Shown: positions 49,270-58,217 of the stretch, one piece after another
Position numbering within the stretch: the stretch's first letter is position 1
Layout of the letters: each line of letters begins with the position of its first letter
NCBI GenBank assembly: GCA_017557405.1
Contig: JAFYYV010000013.1
Span: forward strand, 1-64,000
Source: Prevotella sp.
Lineage (GTDB): Bacteria; Bacteroidota; Bacteroidia; Bacteroidales; Bacteroidaceae
Length of the DNA: 64,000 nt
Direction of reading: 5' to 3'
Program-made: the position numbers and the translations under genes
The notes under the pieces: generated by a model
Database searches by the model: none
What the model saw: the letters and a program-made list of their open reading frames with translations, nothing else
Told to the model about the DNA's origin: nothing

Positions 49270-50727
49270 ATGAAGAAAGCATCATTGATATTAGCAATAG
49301 TCACAGCATTCCCTTTGTTGGCTTTCGCTCAAGAAGTGGGCAACCAGGAAATGTTGAAAGAAGGACGACGGTGGAACTATGAATATCGCTATACCATCAA
49401 TGGAGCAGAACAGAAAGAGGTTGTGACATTCGAACTACGCGGCAACACCATGATTAATGGGCAGTATTGCCAGAAGATGTATGTGACCACACCATCGGCC
49501 CATGCACTCTATGGCTACTATTATGAGGAGAAAAAAGGCGTGTGGGGAGACATCAATAAAAGCGTGCTGACGTGTTATTATCCGATGGTCGAACTGGTTT
49601 ATGGCAACGAAGGGTTGCAATGGACGGAAAATGCCGCCAGCTCTCCCGTTGAGTTGTTCGACATGAAGTCGTATATTGACGATTTTGGCGTGTTGCCCTT
49701 CCAGAGTTTGTTGGCTGACAGGCCTGGAATGAAAGCCTATAGGAATGAACTGTATCACGGCCTGTCGGTGCGCGGTTCAGATATTGTTGAGAAGAATGGC
49801 GTACAACGCCGCCGCCTGAGTTTCGCCCTTCCCGGCGATTTGGGTAGTGAGACGTGGGTGGCTGGTATTGGCGAAGCCCGATGGGGAATCCTGATGCCCC
49901 GCTATGATATACCTCTCACAGACGATAGGCAGTTGGTGTTCTGCTCCTGTCAGGATGGCGACAAGGTTTTGTTCAGTTCGGAGGACTTCTCCATGCCGGG
50001 TATAGGAAGCGGTGTGACGGACTACCAGCCTTTGGTGGAAGACGGCAAGAAGTGGGTTTATCGGGGAGAGAAAGGTTCAAGCCCCCAAACTTGGGTTTTG
50101 ACGATGGAACTAAAAGGTGACACGCTCGTTGCTGGAAGGAAATGCCTGAAACTGTATGGCCACAATCTGGAGAACAACGGACGGGACGAGTATCTCGGCG
50201 CATTGGTGGAGGAAGACCGTGTTGTGAGTTGCTTCTTTCCTCGCAGAGAGGAACCTGTAATATTATACGATTTCGGCATGCAGGTTGGAGACGAGGGCGC
50301 GTTCTTCTGTTTTGACGATAACAGGTCATTCGACATGACCTATATAGGCGACTTTTACGATGTGGTGGACGGCGCGTTGGTACATGGGGAGATGATGTAC
50401 TACCCGAAAAGCAGCCTGAGTTGGAGCTGGATGAACCTATGGATTGAAGGTGCGGGATGTGTACATGGGTTGTTGCAACCTTGCTTTGGCGACCGGGTAG
50501 GCGGTGATACTATGACTTTGCGATTGTGTGGTGTGAATGGCCGGCAGATCTATCGGGGGAATGGTTACATAACCGAAGTTATGACAGGAATCGCCGAGCC
50601 ATCAACCAACACCCAACAGCCATCATCCAATATCCTCTACGACCTGCAAGGCCGTCGAATGGCTGAAAATCAGCCGTTGCACCCTGGTATCTACGTGAAA
50701 GACGGGCGGAAGTTTGTGGTGAAGTAG
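49270..50727 (+). CDS. Secreted protein with type IX-like C-terminal tail
   Basis: 485 residues. Signal peptide MKKASLILAIVTAFPLLAFAQ. Two similar halves can be seen (NQEMLKEGRRWNYEYRYT...; YQPLVEDGKKWVYRGEK...), each followed by a TMELKGDT/TFELRGNT-like strand, so it is an internal duplication. The tail ILYDLQGRRMAENQPLHPGIYVKDGRKFVVK matches the sorting domain of type IX secretion substrates, so export to the surface is likely. Start supported by AGGAGG at 49257-49262. No enzymatic motif recognised. Confidence 0.75.
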   Translation: MKKASLILAIVTAFPLLAFAQEVGNQEMLKEGRRWNYEYRYTINGAEQKEVVTFELRGNTMINGQYCQKMYVTTPSAHALYGYYYEEKKGVWGDINKSVLTCYYPMVELVYGNEGLQWTENAASSPVELFDMKSYIDDFGVLPFQSLLADRPGMKAYRNELYHGLSVRGSDIVEKNGVQRRRLSFALPGDLGSETWVAGIGEARWGILMPRYDIPLTDDRQLVFCSCQDGDKVLFSSEDFSMPGIGSGVTDYQPLVEDGKKWVYRGEKGSSPQTWVLTMELKGDTLVAGRKCLKLYGHNLENNGRDEYLGALVEEDRVVSCFFPRREEPVILYDFGMQVGDEGAFFCFDDNRSFDMTYIGDFYDVVDGALVHGEMMYYPKSSLSWSWMNLWIEGAGCVHGLLQPCFGDRVGGDTMTLRLCGVNGRQIYRGNGYITEVMTGIAEPSTNTQQPSSNILYDLQGRRMAENQPLHPGIYVKDGRKFVVK

Positions 50728-50770
50728 TAAAGACACAGAGCACACGGAGGAGACGGAGAGCACAGAGGAA

Positions 50771-50809
50771 GACCATCGAACTCGAGCGAGTGCGGTGGTC
50801 TTTATTTTT
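50771..50809 (+). terminator. Rho-independent terminator, 13-4-13 family copy C
   Basis: Arms 50771-50783 and 50788-50800 pair at 12 of 13 positions around GAGC, then TTTATTTTT. Same size and related sequence as 2736-2765 and 3002-3031. Short degenerate repeats (CACAGAGCACACGG and similar) lie just upstream. Confidence 0.75.
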
Positions 50810-50811
50810 GA

Positions 50812-50869
50812 ATCTTTAACTACGTTGAAAGGCTACGGGTAGGCTGTATCTTTAACTACGTTGAAGATA
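50812..50869 (+). repeat. CTTTAACTACGTTGAAG hairpin element, copies 3a/3b
   Basis: A partial copy (50812-50829) precedes a full hairpin TATCTTTAAC, TAC, GTTGAAGATA (50847-50869). The remaining ~280 bp before the gene at 51148 hold further short hairpins, TTCACGTTCGACATA and the -7 box at 51065. Confidence 0.75.
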
Positions 50870-51064
50870 GGAGGCACCTCGGAAATGCGGAAAAGTCTTT
50901 CCTATATTTTTCCTTACGCTTCCAACCTTTGAAGCAAGCTTCAGGTAGGAGTAAAGGAAAAAAACAAATAAATATATTTGGCATTTCACTCGGTTTTGAA
51001 TAAAATTTTCACGTTCGACATAATAAATTCATTTATTCTGTGCTCACTTAATCAAATTTTTCAC

Positions 51065-51072
51065 TATCTTTG
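51065..51072 (+). promoter_or_regulatory. -7 element of the gene at 51148
   Basis: TATCTTTG; a short AATAAAT/ATTTATT hairpin and CTCACTTA lie upstream, a degenerate relative of the hairpin-type promoters. No clear TTTG at 19 bp. Confidence 0.5.
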
Positions 51073-51147
51073 CAACACAGTAAAATGATGGAGAATGTAA
51101 TCTATTCTTGTTTCGGGAACTAACTAATTGATATAAAGGATAATACA

Positions 51148-51795
51148 ATGAAAAGGATTAAAATGCAATGGGTCGTCAGTGCCATGATGCTACTGATGGT
51201 TACCCCTGTGTGCGGCCAGAGCCGTTATTGTAACAGTTACGAGGATTTTGTTGGAAACCGATGGGAACAGTTGGACACCATCTATCTGGTCGGTCATAGC
51301 AAGAGTCGCCAACTATGGTGGGGCGGCAACGACTATTCGCTGACTTCGGGGGACGATGCCATCGACAAGAAGTTGAAGAAGGAAGCCTTTGTCGTGATGC
51401 AGGGCGACTCAATCTTCCTGAACTGTCACAACCTGAGGTATCAGAAGACTGTCTTCGGCAATGGCTTTACAAAGGCCAGACGACTGGGGGACCTGGGTCT
51501 GCTGTTCGTCAACAAGATTATAGGCAAGGAAGCGATGTCGGGTGCCATGTTGGGCGCTATCGGTGGCGCTATTGCTGCCAGCAAGCAGATGAAGCAACAG
51601 GTGTGCTACGTCATCTCGAACGGTGCTGACAGGAAGGGACGCATCGAGGTGAGGTTGATTGACGATGAGTTGATGGACCAGATGATTGCGAACCGCGCCG
51701 ATCTTCACGACGAGTACTACGCTGAGAAGAAAGCCTCGAAACGTCGGTTGGCCGAACATGTAATCCCCATTCTCGAGAAGGCTGGTCTGTTTTAA
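51148..51795 (+). CDS. Secreted DUF6563-like protein
   Basis: 215 residues. Signal peptide MKRIKMQWVVSAMMLLMVTPVCGQ. The mature part starts YCNSYEDFVGNRWEQLDTIYLVGHSKSRQLWWGGNDYSLTSGD, a pattern I associate with DUF6563-type proteins. A glycine zipper (SGAMLGAIGGAIAAS, ~135-150) suggests membrane contact. C-terminal charged helix. Role unknown. Isolated between two terminators, with a long repeat-rich leader. Confidence 0.65.
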   Translation: MKRIKMQWVVSAMMLLMVTPVCGQSRYCNSYEDFVGNRWEQLDTIYLVGHSKSRQLWWGGNDYSLTSGDDAIDKKLKKEAFVVMQGDSIFLNCHNLRYQKTVFGNGFTKARRLGDLGLLFVNKIIGKEAMSGAMLGAIGGAIAASKQMKQQVCYVISNGADRKGRIEVRLIDDELMDQMIANRADLHDEYYAEKKASKRRLAEHVIPILEKAGLF

Positions 51796-51832
51796 CAGGC
51801 GAAAGAGTAAAACGATTCGGAAGAAGACAAAC

Positions 51833-51866
51833 AAAAGGCGGAACTTTGTGGGCTCCGCCTTTTTGT
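51833..51866. terminator. Terminator between convergent genes
   Basis: AAAAGGCGGA and TCCGCCTTTT pair around 11 bases, with A and T runs on both sides, so it serves both directions. Confidence 0.88.
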
Positions 51867-51872
51867 TTTTGT

Positions 51873-54230
51873 TTATTTCACTACGTATTTGCGACCGTTG
51901 CGGATGTAGATGCCCGGTTGGTCGGGAGTGGTCATGCGTCGGCCTTGCAGGTCGTAGATGGCGTTGTTGGCTGGGTTTTCGATAGCCTCTTCGGTGTTTA
52001 CGATCTCAATTCCATCAGCGGCCTCGTTAACCTTGCGCATTTGTTCGGCGTCGAGTATCAACCAACGTTGCGCGGTGGACGTGTTCGCGAGGTTCAGCGT
52101 GCCCGCTGTGACAGCGGTGGCAGAGCTTGCTGAGAGCACGTGCGGCGACCAGTTGTAGGTCTCGGGATGGATGATCCAATAGCCACGCAGGCGGTCGGAG
52201 GTGACGTCGACGCGGCCTTTCATGAGCTGCATACCATCGGCGGTGCTGGGGTTGGTACGCTCTACGGTGCCGAAGCCGGTGCTGGAATAGGTGAGCAAAT
52301 GGCCTGTCGCCACATTGCGGAACTGATAGAGTTGGTTGCTGGGCGTGAACGTGAGCACCCATGCAACGCTGTCGTTGTCTTCGGCCTCGGCGGCCGTCAT
52401 GGCGCGAAGGGCGAGTTTTCCGTTCTTGACCTCCTTGAGGAACGAGGTGCCACGACCACGTGAGGCGTTCTCGTTCTTGATGTAGTAGCGCTGTCCGTCC
52501 ACGATGTCGAACGAATAATAAGGCATGGCGTGATGGGCGCTGCTGGTCTCCAGTCCGTCCTCGGCCAATGCCTCGCATACGAGTCCATTCCCGAAATAGA
52601 GCAGTTCAGAGTGATTGTCTTCCTGCGCACCATTGATGCCGTAGGGCCACATGTGCTGATAGTCACCGTTGAGTTGCTGGCCAGTGGTGTTATCCCAGAA
52701 GTCGAGCACCTCCGTCACTCGTTCACCGAGCCAATGGCCTGTTCCGTATCCGTCGCCGTTGACCGACTCGCGCAGAATCCTTCCACTCCATTGCGTGCCC
52801 GCCCAAGGGATGACACCGATGCCATGTAGCATCTCGTGGAGCAGGGTGCCTGTGGCCTGATACGACGTGTTGGGTCCCACGTGAATCCATCCTCCATAGG
52901 AGCAATCGGCTGTGGGCGTATCCTCCGCGTAACCCACACTGAAGTTCACGTCGCTGAGTTGTGTGAGGTTGTTCCAAATGTCAACAGCATCCTTCGTGGC
53001 TTGGGTGATGCGGTCCTTGGCTGCGCCTTCCCCGCCAGAGCGGATGTCGTAGGTCAGTTTTCCTTTGGGAATGGTGTAGAACTTCAGCACATCACCGTAT
53101 TTCACGCGTCCGTTCACGTGTTTCACGTAGGCTCGCATGAAATAGAGCGTGGCGGGCTGCAGGTCCTCCAACCTGTAGATGCGTCCGCTGTTCTCCAGAT
53201 AGCGCGTCGTGGTATTGTCTTCGATAGTGGGATTGCCTGTGGTGTTCCAACAGAAGCCCTGCTCGACAATGTCTTCTTCTTTGAATCCTTGGTAGCTCAT
53301 GCGTCCGAAGGCCTTCGTGGCACCACGAGCATAGCGCGTATCGGTGGTCACAATGTAGCCACCGTTGTACCAACGGTAGTCTTCGTTAGCAGCCTGCAGA
53401 CGGCTGTTCATGGCCTTCACATCGGCCAGCTTCGCCTCATCGTTGTCGTAAAGGGCTTGTGCCTCATCGATGAGCGCCTTGAATTCGGTAGCCCCCGTCC
53501 CACTTCCGTCTCCATAAAGGGTGTTGGCTGCATCGAGATACGACTTCAAGAACGTTTTCTGGTAGTCCACATCCGTCTTGTCGATGTCGTGGTCGCGTAG
53601 GATTCTGACGCGGTCGATAATCAGCTTGGCCGTTTCGCCATTGGCATTTTGTGTGGCCATGTAGCCCACTTGGATGTGTCCCGAGGTCTGTGCCGTGAGT
53701 GTGAAGGTGAGCGTATCGTTCGTCCATTGTCCTGTGGCAGCTTGCTTAAGCGCTGACTGTGCGCGTTTTCCACGTTTTGGAACCCATGCGTTTTGTCCTT
53801 TCAGGTTCTCTTCGGAAGCGGCATTCCATAGGGTCACAATCACTTGGTAGCTGCCTGGTAGAAGCGTGACATCTTGCGTCAGATAACCCGAGAGGGTCTT
53901 GTTGGGAATGATGGCCAGACCACCGCCCGGCTCACCATTGGGACCTGTTGCAGGAACAGCCTCGCCGTTGAAAGTGGCTGCCGTGCCATATTGGAACACA
54001 CCTACCACGACATAAGCGTCTTTCGAGTTGTATAGTTCCCAACTCTCCACGTCGTACTGCTTGTCCTCCACATTCCCCATGTCGCCTTGCTTCACATCGA
54101 AATGCTGGTCGAACGCCGCATTCTGCAGGTATTCAGACGTGATGTCATAGTAGTCGGTCTGTGCCTGGGCGTTCCCAGCCATCGCAAAGGCTAACAGGCC
54201 TGTTGTCAGCAATCTGTTATAGTATTTCAT
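51873..54230 (-). CDS. Secreted HExxH metalloprotease-like protein
   Basis: 785 residues. Signal peptide to NAQAQ; N-terminal beta-sandwich region (~30-200); FIVAR-like helical pair (~215-280); a fibronectin-like part ending LYFMRAYVKHVNGRVKYGDVLKFYTIPKG; then the peptidase region with GTLLHEMLHGIGVIP (HExxH) and RVTEVLDFW, a possible third-ligand Glu. A beta-trefoil-like segment follows (VATGHLLTYSSTGFG), then the type IX-like tail AIYDLQGRRMTTPDQPGIYIRNGRKYVVK. The usual metzincin His/Asp after HExxHxxG is Pro here. Paralogue of the next gene. Confidence 0.75.
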   Translation of the reverse strand: MKYYNRLLTTGLLAFAMAGNAQAQTDYYDITSEYLQNAAFDQHFDVKQGDMGNVEDKQYDVESWELYNSKDAYVVVGVFQYGTAATFNGEAVPATGPNGEPGGGLAIIPNKTLSGYLTQDVTLLPGSYQVIVTLWNAASEENLKGQNAWVPKRGKRAQSALKQAATGQWTNDTLTFTLTAQTSGHIQVGYMATQNANGETAKLIIDRVRILRDHDIDKTDVDYQKTFLKSYLDAANTLYGDGSGTGATEFKALIDEAQALYDNDEAKLADVKAMNSRLQAANEDYRWYNGGYIVTTDTRYARGATKAFGRMSYQGFKEEDIVEQGFCWNTTGNPTIEDNTTTRYLENSGRIYRLEDLQPATLYFMRAYVKHVNGRVKYGDVLKFYTIPKGKLTYDIRSGGEGAAKDRITQATKDAVDIWNNLTQLSDVNFSVGYAEDTPTADCSYGGWIHVGPNTSYQATGTLLHEMLHGIGVIPWAGTQWSGRILRESVNGDGYGTGHWLGERVTEVLDFWDNTTGQQLNGDYQHMWPYGINGAQEDNHSELLYFGNGLVCEALAEDGLETSSAHHAMPYYSFDIVDGQRYYIKNENASRGRGTSFLKEVKNGKLALRAMTAAEAEDNDSVAWVLTFTPSNQLYQFRNVATGHLLTYSSTGFGTVERTNPSTADGMQLMKGRVDVTSDRLRGYWIIHPETYNWSPHVLSASSATAVTAGTLNLANTSTAQRWLILDAEQMRKVNEAADGIEIVNTEEAIENPANNAIYDLQGRRMTTPDQPGIYIRNGRKYVVK

Positions 54231-54272
54231 AGGTATGAGTTTATGAGTTCATGAGTTTTAATGTTTATTAGA

Positions 54273-57200
54273 CTACTTCATCACCTTGCGGCCATTCACG
54301 ATGTAAATGCCTGGTTGCAGAGTTCGACGTTCGTCTAACTTCACACCTTGTAGACTGTAGATGGCATTGTCTTTTTCCATTTTTTCGATAGGTTTCTCGG
54401 TAATGCCCACTGTCACTTTGTCGGGATTGCCTAGGAAATGAAGGCGGAAATTATCGAAGATGCTCCAATACATGTTGTCAGACGAAGAACAGCGGATTCC
54501 CACATTGAAGTTTCCTCCACTAGTCGTATGCTTGTATTCGACCATGTTGTCGTAGAGTCCTTTTGCGAAATAGGCGCTGGTGGATTGCATGTCGTTGGGG
54601 ATGAATCCATTGCCTACTTCCACCTCGTTTCCTTTTCCAACTTTGCTCTTTTGAGCCTCTGCACAGACGTTCTTCACCTTCGCCTGTTTGGTGCTCATGT
54701 AGAGATAGGTCGAGATGTTATTGGTAGGATTGGTGGTATAGGCTGTATAAGCATCGGCCGACGAACCAGGACGTTGGAATGCCTGTGCATGGAATTGATA
54801 GACGCCAGCGGGCATGTTGCTCATCGTCTGATAGAAATTGAAGGTGGACTGATAGAACTCGGCACATGAATAGTTGAGTGTGGCGCCGCCGTTCCATCCC
54901 GAAAGCGTCTCGATGGAGGGGTCTTTCATCATGTAAGTCAGGTCGAAAGGATTAGCTTCATCGGTAGGTGTAGCATTCGACAGGAAAGTGAAGCTCGCAG
55001 TCCGCGCCTCTTCAATCAGTGAGGCAATCGTAGCAGCCGAGGGCGAAGTGGCTTGCTGGCTCTCAATGGAGGCGATGGCTGCATCAATGGCTTCGTCAGT
55101 ACCTGCGGCATTCTCTTCGTGCTCAACGGCTCGCAAAGCTTTGATGTTCTTCAGCAAGTCGTTGAGTTCAGCATTATAAGCGGTCTTGGCACTCTCTTCG
55201 AGTACGTCCAACTGACTCGATTCCAGGATGAGCCATCGTTGTTGTGTGGCGTCATTGGCCAATGAAAGCACCGCTGTCGAGACGCTTCCATTCGCTGATG
55301 CGCTCAGTCCGCGTGGGTCGCGAGCGGCATGATGTAGCATCCAGTAGCCACGAAGACCCGTCCCAGATGCGGCTTCGATGCGGGCGGGCATCAGATGGAA
55401 GTCTTCGTTCGAAGAGGGCGACGAAGTTACCGTACGTGCCGATGTGCTGCTGATGGAGAGGTATCTGCCTGTGGCGACATTATGCAGTTGATAGAACTGG
55501 TTGCCAGGTGTGAACGAGATGTACCAAGCGGCATGGTCATCATCGGTCGCTTCGTCGTTGGTCATCTCAGTCCATCGCAATTGTCCGCTATCGTTGCAAG
55601 TCAGGAACGAATTATATAGTCCGCGGTCCACAGACTCGTTCTTCAGATAATACTTTACGTCATCCTTGCAATCGAACGAATAGTAGGGGTCGGCAAAATG
55701 ATTGTCGGTGTGCTCCAATCCATCTTCTCCCAAAGCTTGGCAAAGCATCGCGTTCGCGATATAAAGGCTTTCGCTACCATCATCTTCACTCGCACCATTG
55801 ATTCCATACGGCCACATGTGTTGAGTGTCGCCATTGAGCACGGTTGTCGTGTTGTTGTCCCAGAAATGCAGGAATTCAGTCACACGGTCGCCCAGCCACA
55901 GTCCCGTTCCACGTCCATTGCCATCGAGTCGTTCGCGCAAGATGTCCTTGCTCCATTGCGTGGAGTAGGGGACCAGTCCCAGTCCGTGTTGCATCTCGTG
56001 CATGATGGTTCCCGTGCGCTGATACGACGTGTTGGCTCCCACGTTCATCCACGGCTGGTTCTGATAGTTGCAGTCGGCTGTGGGCGTTCCAGAACTATAG
56101 GTTACATCAAAACACTTCACCACACTTGTCAGGTTGTTGAAATAGGAGATGGCCGAGTTCACGGCATCCTTGATGCGCGCCTCTGTGGCAGCATCGCCAC
56201 GGTTGTGGAAGTTCCACGTGATGTTACCCTTGGGGATGGTGTAGAACTTGATTACATCGCCATAGCCTACCTGTCGTCCGCTCGTGATGGCATAGGCACG
56301 CATATAATACAACGTGGCGGGCTGGAGATTCTCTATCTTGTAGATGTAGCCGTTGTGGTTGTAGAACGAGGTGGCGCGCTGGTCGTCGATGGTGGGATTG
56401 GGATTGGTGCTGATGCAGAAGCCGCGCTCCGTGATGTTCGAACCCGATGTGGAAAGTCGACCGAATGCCATCGTGGCGCCACGAGCGAAACGCGGGTCGG
56501 TGGTCACAGTGGGCACACTACCCGTGGGATTCGCCCATAGATAGGTGTCAACGGCTTGCTGGAGGGCCGTGATGGCTGCCAATACGTCGTCGAACGATGC
56601 ATCGTTGTTGTCATACACGGCTTGCGCCGCATCGATGGCGGCTTTTAAGGTTGCGGCTCCGTTGCCATCGCCCGAGCCATAATAGCTATTAGCGCTGGTC
56701 AGTTCGTTCTTCAAATCTTGCTTTTTCAATGCGGCATCAGCGGTTCCGACTGGTGTGTCGCGCAACAGTTTTACAAAGTCGAGTACCACCTTTGCATGGT
56801 TGCCGCTACCGCTGTTTTGCGTCGAACCGTAACCAATTTGGATTTTCCCTTTTGCTTCGGCGGTGACCGTGAATTTGATGGTGTCAACCATCCATTTGCC
56901 CGTATCGAATGATGAAATGCTCGACATGCGACGCGTGCCCGACGAAGGAATCCATCCCACCAAACTCTTGCCCACCGTCTGGCTGCTGGGATTATACCAA
57001 GCCGAGACCAATGCGTATTCACCAGCAGGAAGTGTCATATTTTGATAGAAGATGAGCGATTGTTCCCAACCGGTGCTCAAAGCCAAGCAGCCACCTTGTG
57101 ACGTTCCGTCATAACCCTTTGCAGGAACAGGTGTGTTGTTGAAGGTTTTGCCTGTGCCAAAGGCGTAAATGCCCGTGATGGTATAATCTACTGTGATATT

Positions 57201-57401
57201 CTTCGTCCATCCTTCAATGTCGCGAATCTCTTGCGCTACATTGCCTGTTTGGTCGGCATCATATTGGATACCCGAGTCGAAACCGGCGTTCTGCAGATAC
57301 ACCGATGTAACATCGTAAAGACTCTGTGCGTATAGGGAAGAAATGCCTAAGAACCAGCATCCGGCAGCCAATAGCCAACACCAAAACGATTTGATTTTCA
57401 T
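54273..57401 (-). CDS. Secreted HExxH metalloprotease-like protein, longer paralogue
   Basis: 1042 residues with the same order of parts as its neighbour: signal peptide (LGISSLYAQ), beta-sandwich, FIVAR-like pair (~235-295), fibronectin-like part, GTIMHEMQHGLGLVP and RVTEFLHFWDN. A beta-trefoil-like region follows (VATGRYLSISS). It adds a ~270-residue module before the tail (PFDLTYMMKDPSIETLSGWNGGATLNYSCAEFYQ..., carbohydrate-binding-like). The type IX-like tail is AIYSLQGVKLDERRTLQPGIYIVNGRKVMK. Tandem duplication with divergence is likely; it is transcribed first of the two. Confidence 0.75.
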   Translation of the reverse strand: MKIKSFWCWLLAAGCWFLGISSLYAQSLYDVTSVYLQNAGFDSGIQYDADQTGNVAQEIRDIEGWTKNITVDYTITGIYAFGTGKTFNNTPVPAKGYDGTSQGGCLALSTGWEQSLIFYQNMTLPAGEYALVSAWYNPSSQTVGKSLVGWIPSSGTRRMSSISSFDTGKWMVDTIKFTVTAEAKGKIQIGYGSTQNSGSGNHAKVVLDFVKLLRDTPVGTADAALKKQDLKNELTSANSYYGSGDGNGAATLKAAIDAAQAVYDNNDASFDDVLAAITALQQAVDTYLWANPTGSVPTVTTDPRFARGATMAFGRLSTSGSNITERGFCISTNPNPTIDDQRATSFYNHNGYIYKIENLQPATLYYMRAYAITSGRQVGYGDVIKFYTIPKGNITWNFHNRGDAATEARIKDAVNSAISYFNNLTSVVKCFDVTYSSGTPTADCNYQNQPWMNVGANTSYQRTGTIMHEMQHGLGLVPYSTQWSKDILRERLDGNGRGTGLWLGDRVTEFLHFWDNNTTTVLNGDTQHMWPYGINGASEDDGSESLYIANAMLCQALGEDGLEHTDNHFADPYYSFDCKDDVKYYLKNESVDRGLYNSFLTCNDSGQLRWTEMTNDEATDDDHAAWYISFTPGNQFYQLHNVATGRYLSISSTSARTVTSSPSSNEDFHLMPARIEAASGTGLRGYWMLHHAARDPRGLSASANGSVSTAVLSLANDATQQRWLILESSQLDVLEESAKTAYNAELNDLLKNIKALRAVEHEENAAGTDEAIDAAIASIESQQATSPSAATIASLIEEARTASFTFLSNATPTDEANPFDLTYMMKDPSIETLSGWNGGATLNYSCAEFYQSTFNFYQTMSNMPAGVYQFHAQAFQRPGSSADAYTAYTTNPTNNISTYLYMSTKQAKVKNVCAEAQKSKVGKGNEVEVGNGFIPNDMQSTSAYFAKGLYDNMVEYKHTTSGGNFNVGIRCSSSDNMYWSIFDNFRLHFLGNPDKVTVGITEKPIEKMEKDNAIYSLQGVKLDERRTLQPGIYIVNGRKVMK

Positions 57402-57442
57402 ATATTAGCGAGTTTGAATTGTAAATTGGTTTTCATTTTGTG

Positions 57443-57450
57443 CAAAGATA
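57443..57450 (-). promoter_or_regulatory. -7 element of the metalloprotease pair
   Basis: Minus strand TATCTTTG, about 42 bp before the start at 57401. Confidence 0.55.
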
Positions 57451-57482
57451 ATCATTTTTTTTGCATTTACCACATTTAAAAC

Positions 57483-57529
57483 ACAAAAAAACAAAACAAC
57501 GCCCTAAACAATGGTTCAAGGCGTTGTTT
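57483..57529 (-). terminator. Terminator of the DUF3332-like gene
   Basis: AAACAACGCC and GGCGTTGTTT form the stem; on the minus strand a T-rich run (TTTTGTTTTTTTGTG) follows. Confidence 0.75.
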
Positions 57530-57560
57530 CGAAGTATAAAGTATGACCTTTGTCGATGTT

Positions 57561-58118
57561 TTAGCGCATAGCCCAATAGGTGCCACCACCGGCAGCCATG
57601 CGAACCTGGTGCAGACCAGCCTCGTCCAAACCGACATTCATCTGCTGGCCATCGGACAGCGTCACACGGATGGTGCCATCGTGGTTGAAGCGGAAGATCT
57701 CGCGCACCTCACCATTCTGGATCTGTGACCATGAGTCGTTCTTTTGGTCGTGGATGAACTTCAGCATCTCGCCCTCGGGGTTAGTGATTTCATATCCATC
57801 CTTCAAAGTCTTCACGGCATAGTAGCGACCGTCTTGTCCCATCACTTGCTGGGTCTTGCCTACATTGCTGGCAATGGGGTTGTCACCTGACCAGAACTCG
57901 ATGGTATTGAACAAAAGGGCGTCGGCGAAAGAGCAGATGCCATAAACGGGCAACAGCACAACACCAATGATGGCATTGAGGAACTTGCTGCCTGTGGCGT
58001 GGCAGTTCCAATCTGCGAACTTGTTGAACAAACTGTAGGAACCGATGCACGAGCTTGTCATCATAGTGCCAGCCATCAACAGGGCGGCGACTTTCAGATT
58101 CTTGATTTTCATATTCAA
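57561..58118 (-). CDS. DUF3332-like lipoprotein
   Basis: 185 residues. Signal with possible lipobox TSSC (VAALLMAGTMMTSSC). CIGSYSLFNKFADWNCHATGSKFLNAIIGVVLLPVYGICSFADALLFNTIEFWSGDNP is the characteristic block, including a membrane-like helix, of DUF3332 proteins. The C-terminal half is beta-rich (EIFRFNHDGTIRVTLSDGQQMNV). Function unknown. Own terminator; the next gene upstream on this strand is ccsA, 99 bp away. Confidence 0.8.
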   Translation of the reverse strand: MNMKIKNLKVAALLMAGTMMTSSCIGSYSLFNKFADWNCHATGSKFLNAIIGVVLLPVYGICSFADALLFNTIEFWSGDNPIASNVGKTQQVMGQDGRYYAVKTLKDGYEITNPEGEMLKFIHDQKNDSWSQIQNGEVREIFRFNHDGTIRVTLSDGQQMNVGLDEAGLHQVRMAAGGGTYWAMR

Positions 58119-58217
58119 TATGTTTTAAAGTTAGTAAATGATTGTTTCTGATTGCGAAGATAAATAATATGGTTGATAATTACCACAAAGGGCGGTTGTT
58201 TTTAACAATTTTTCCAC

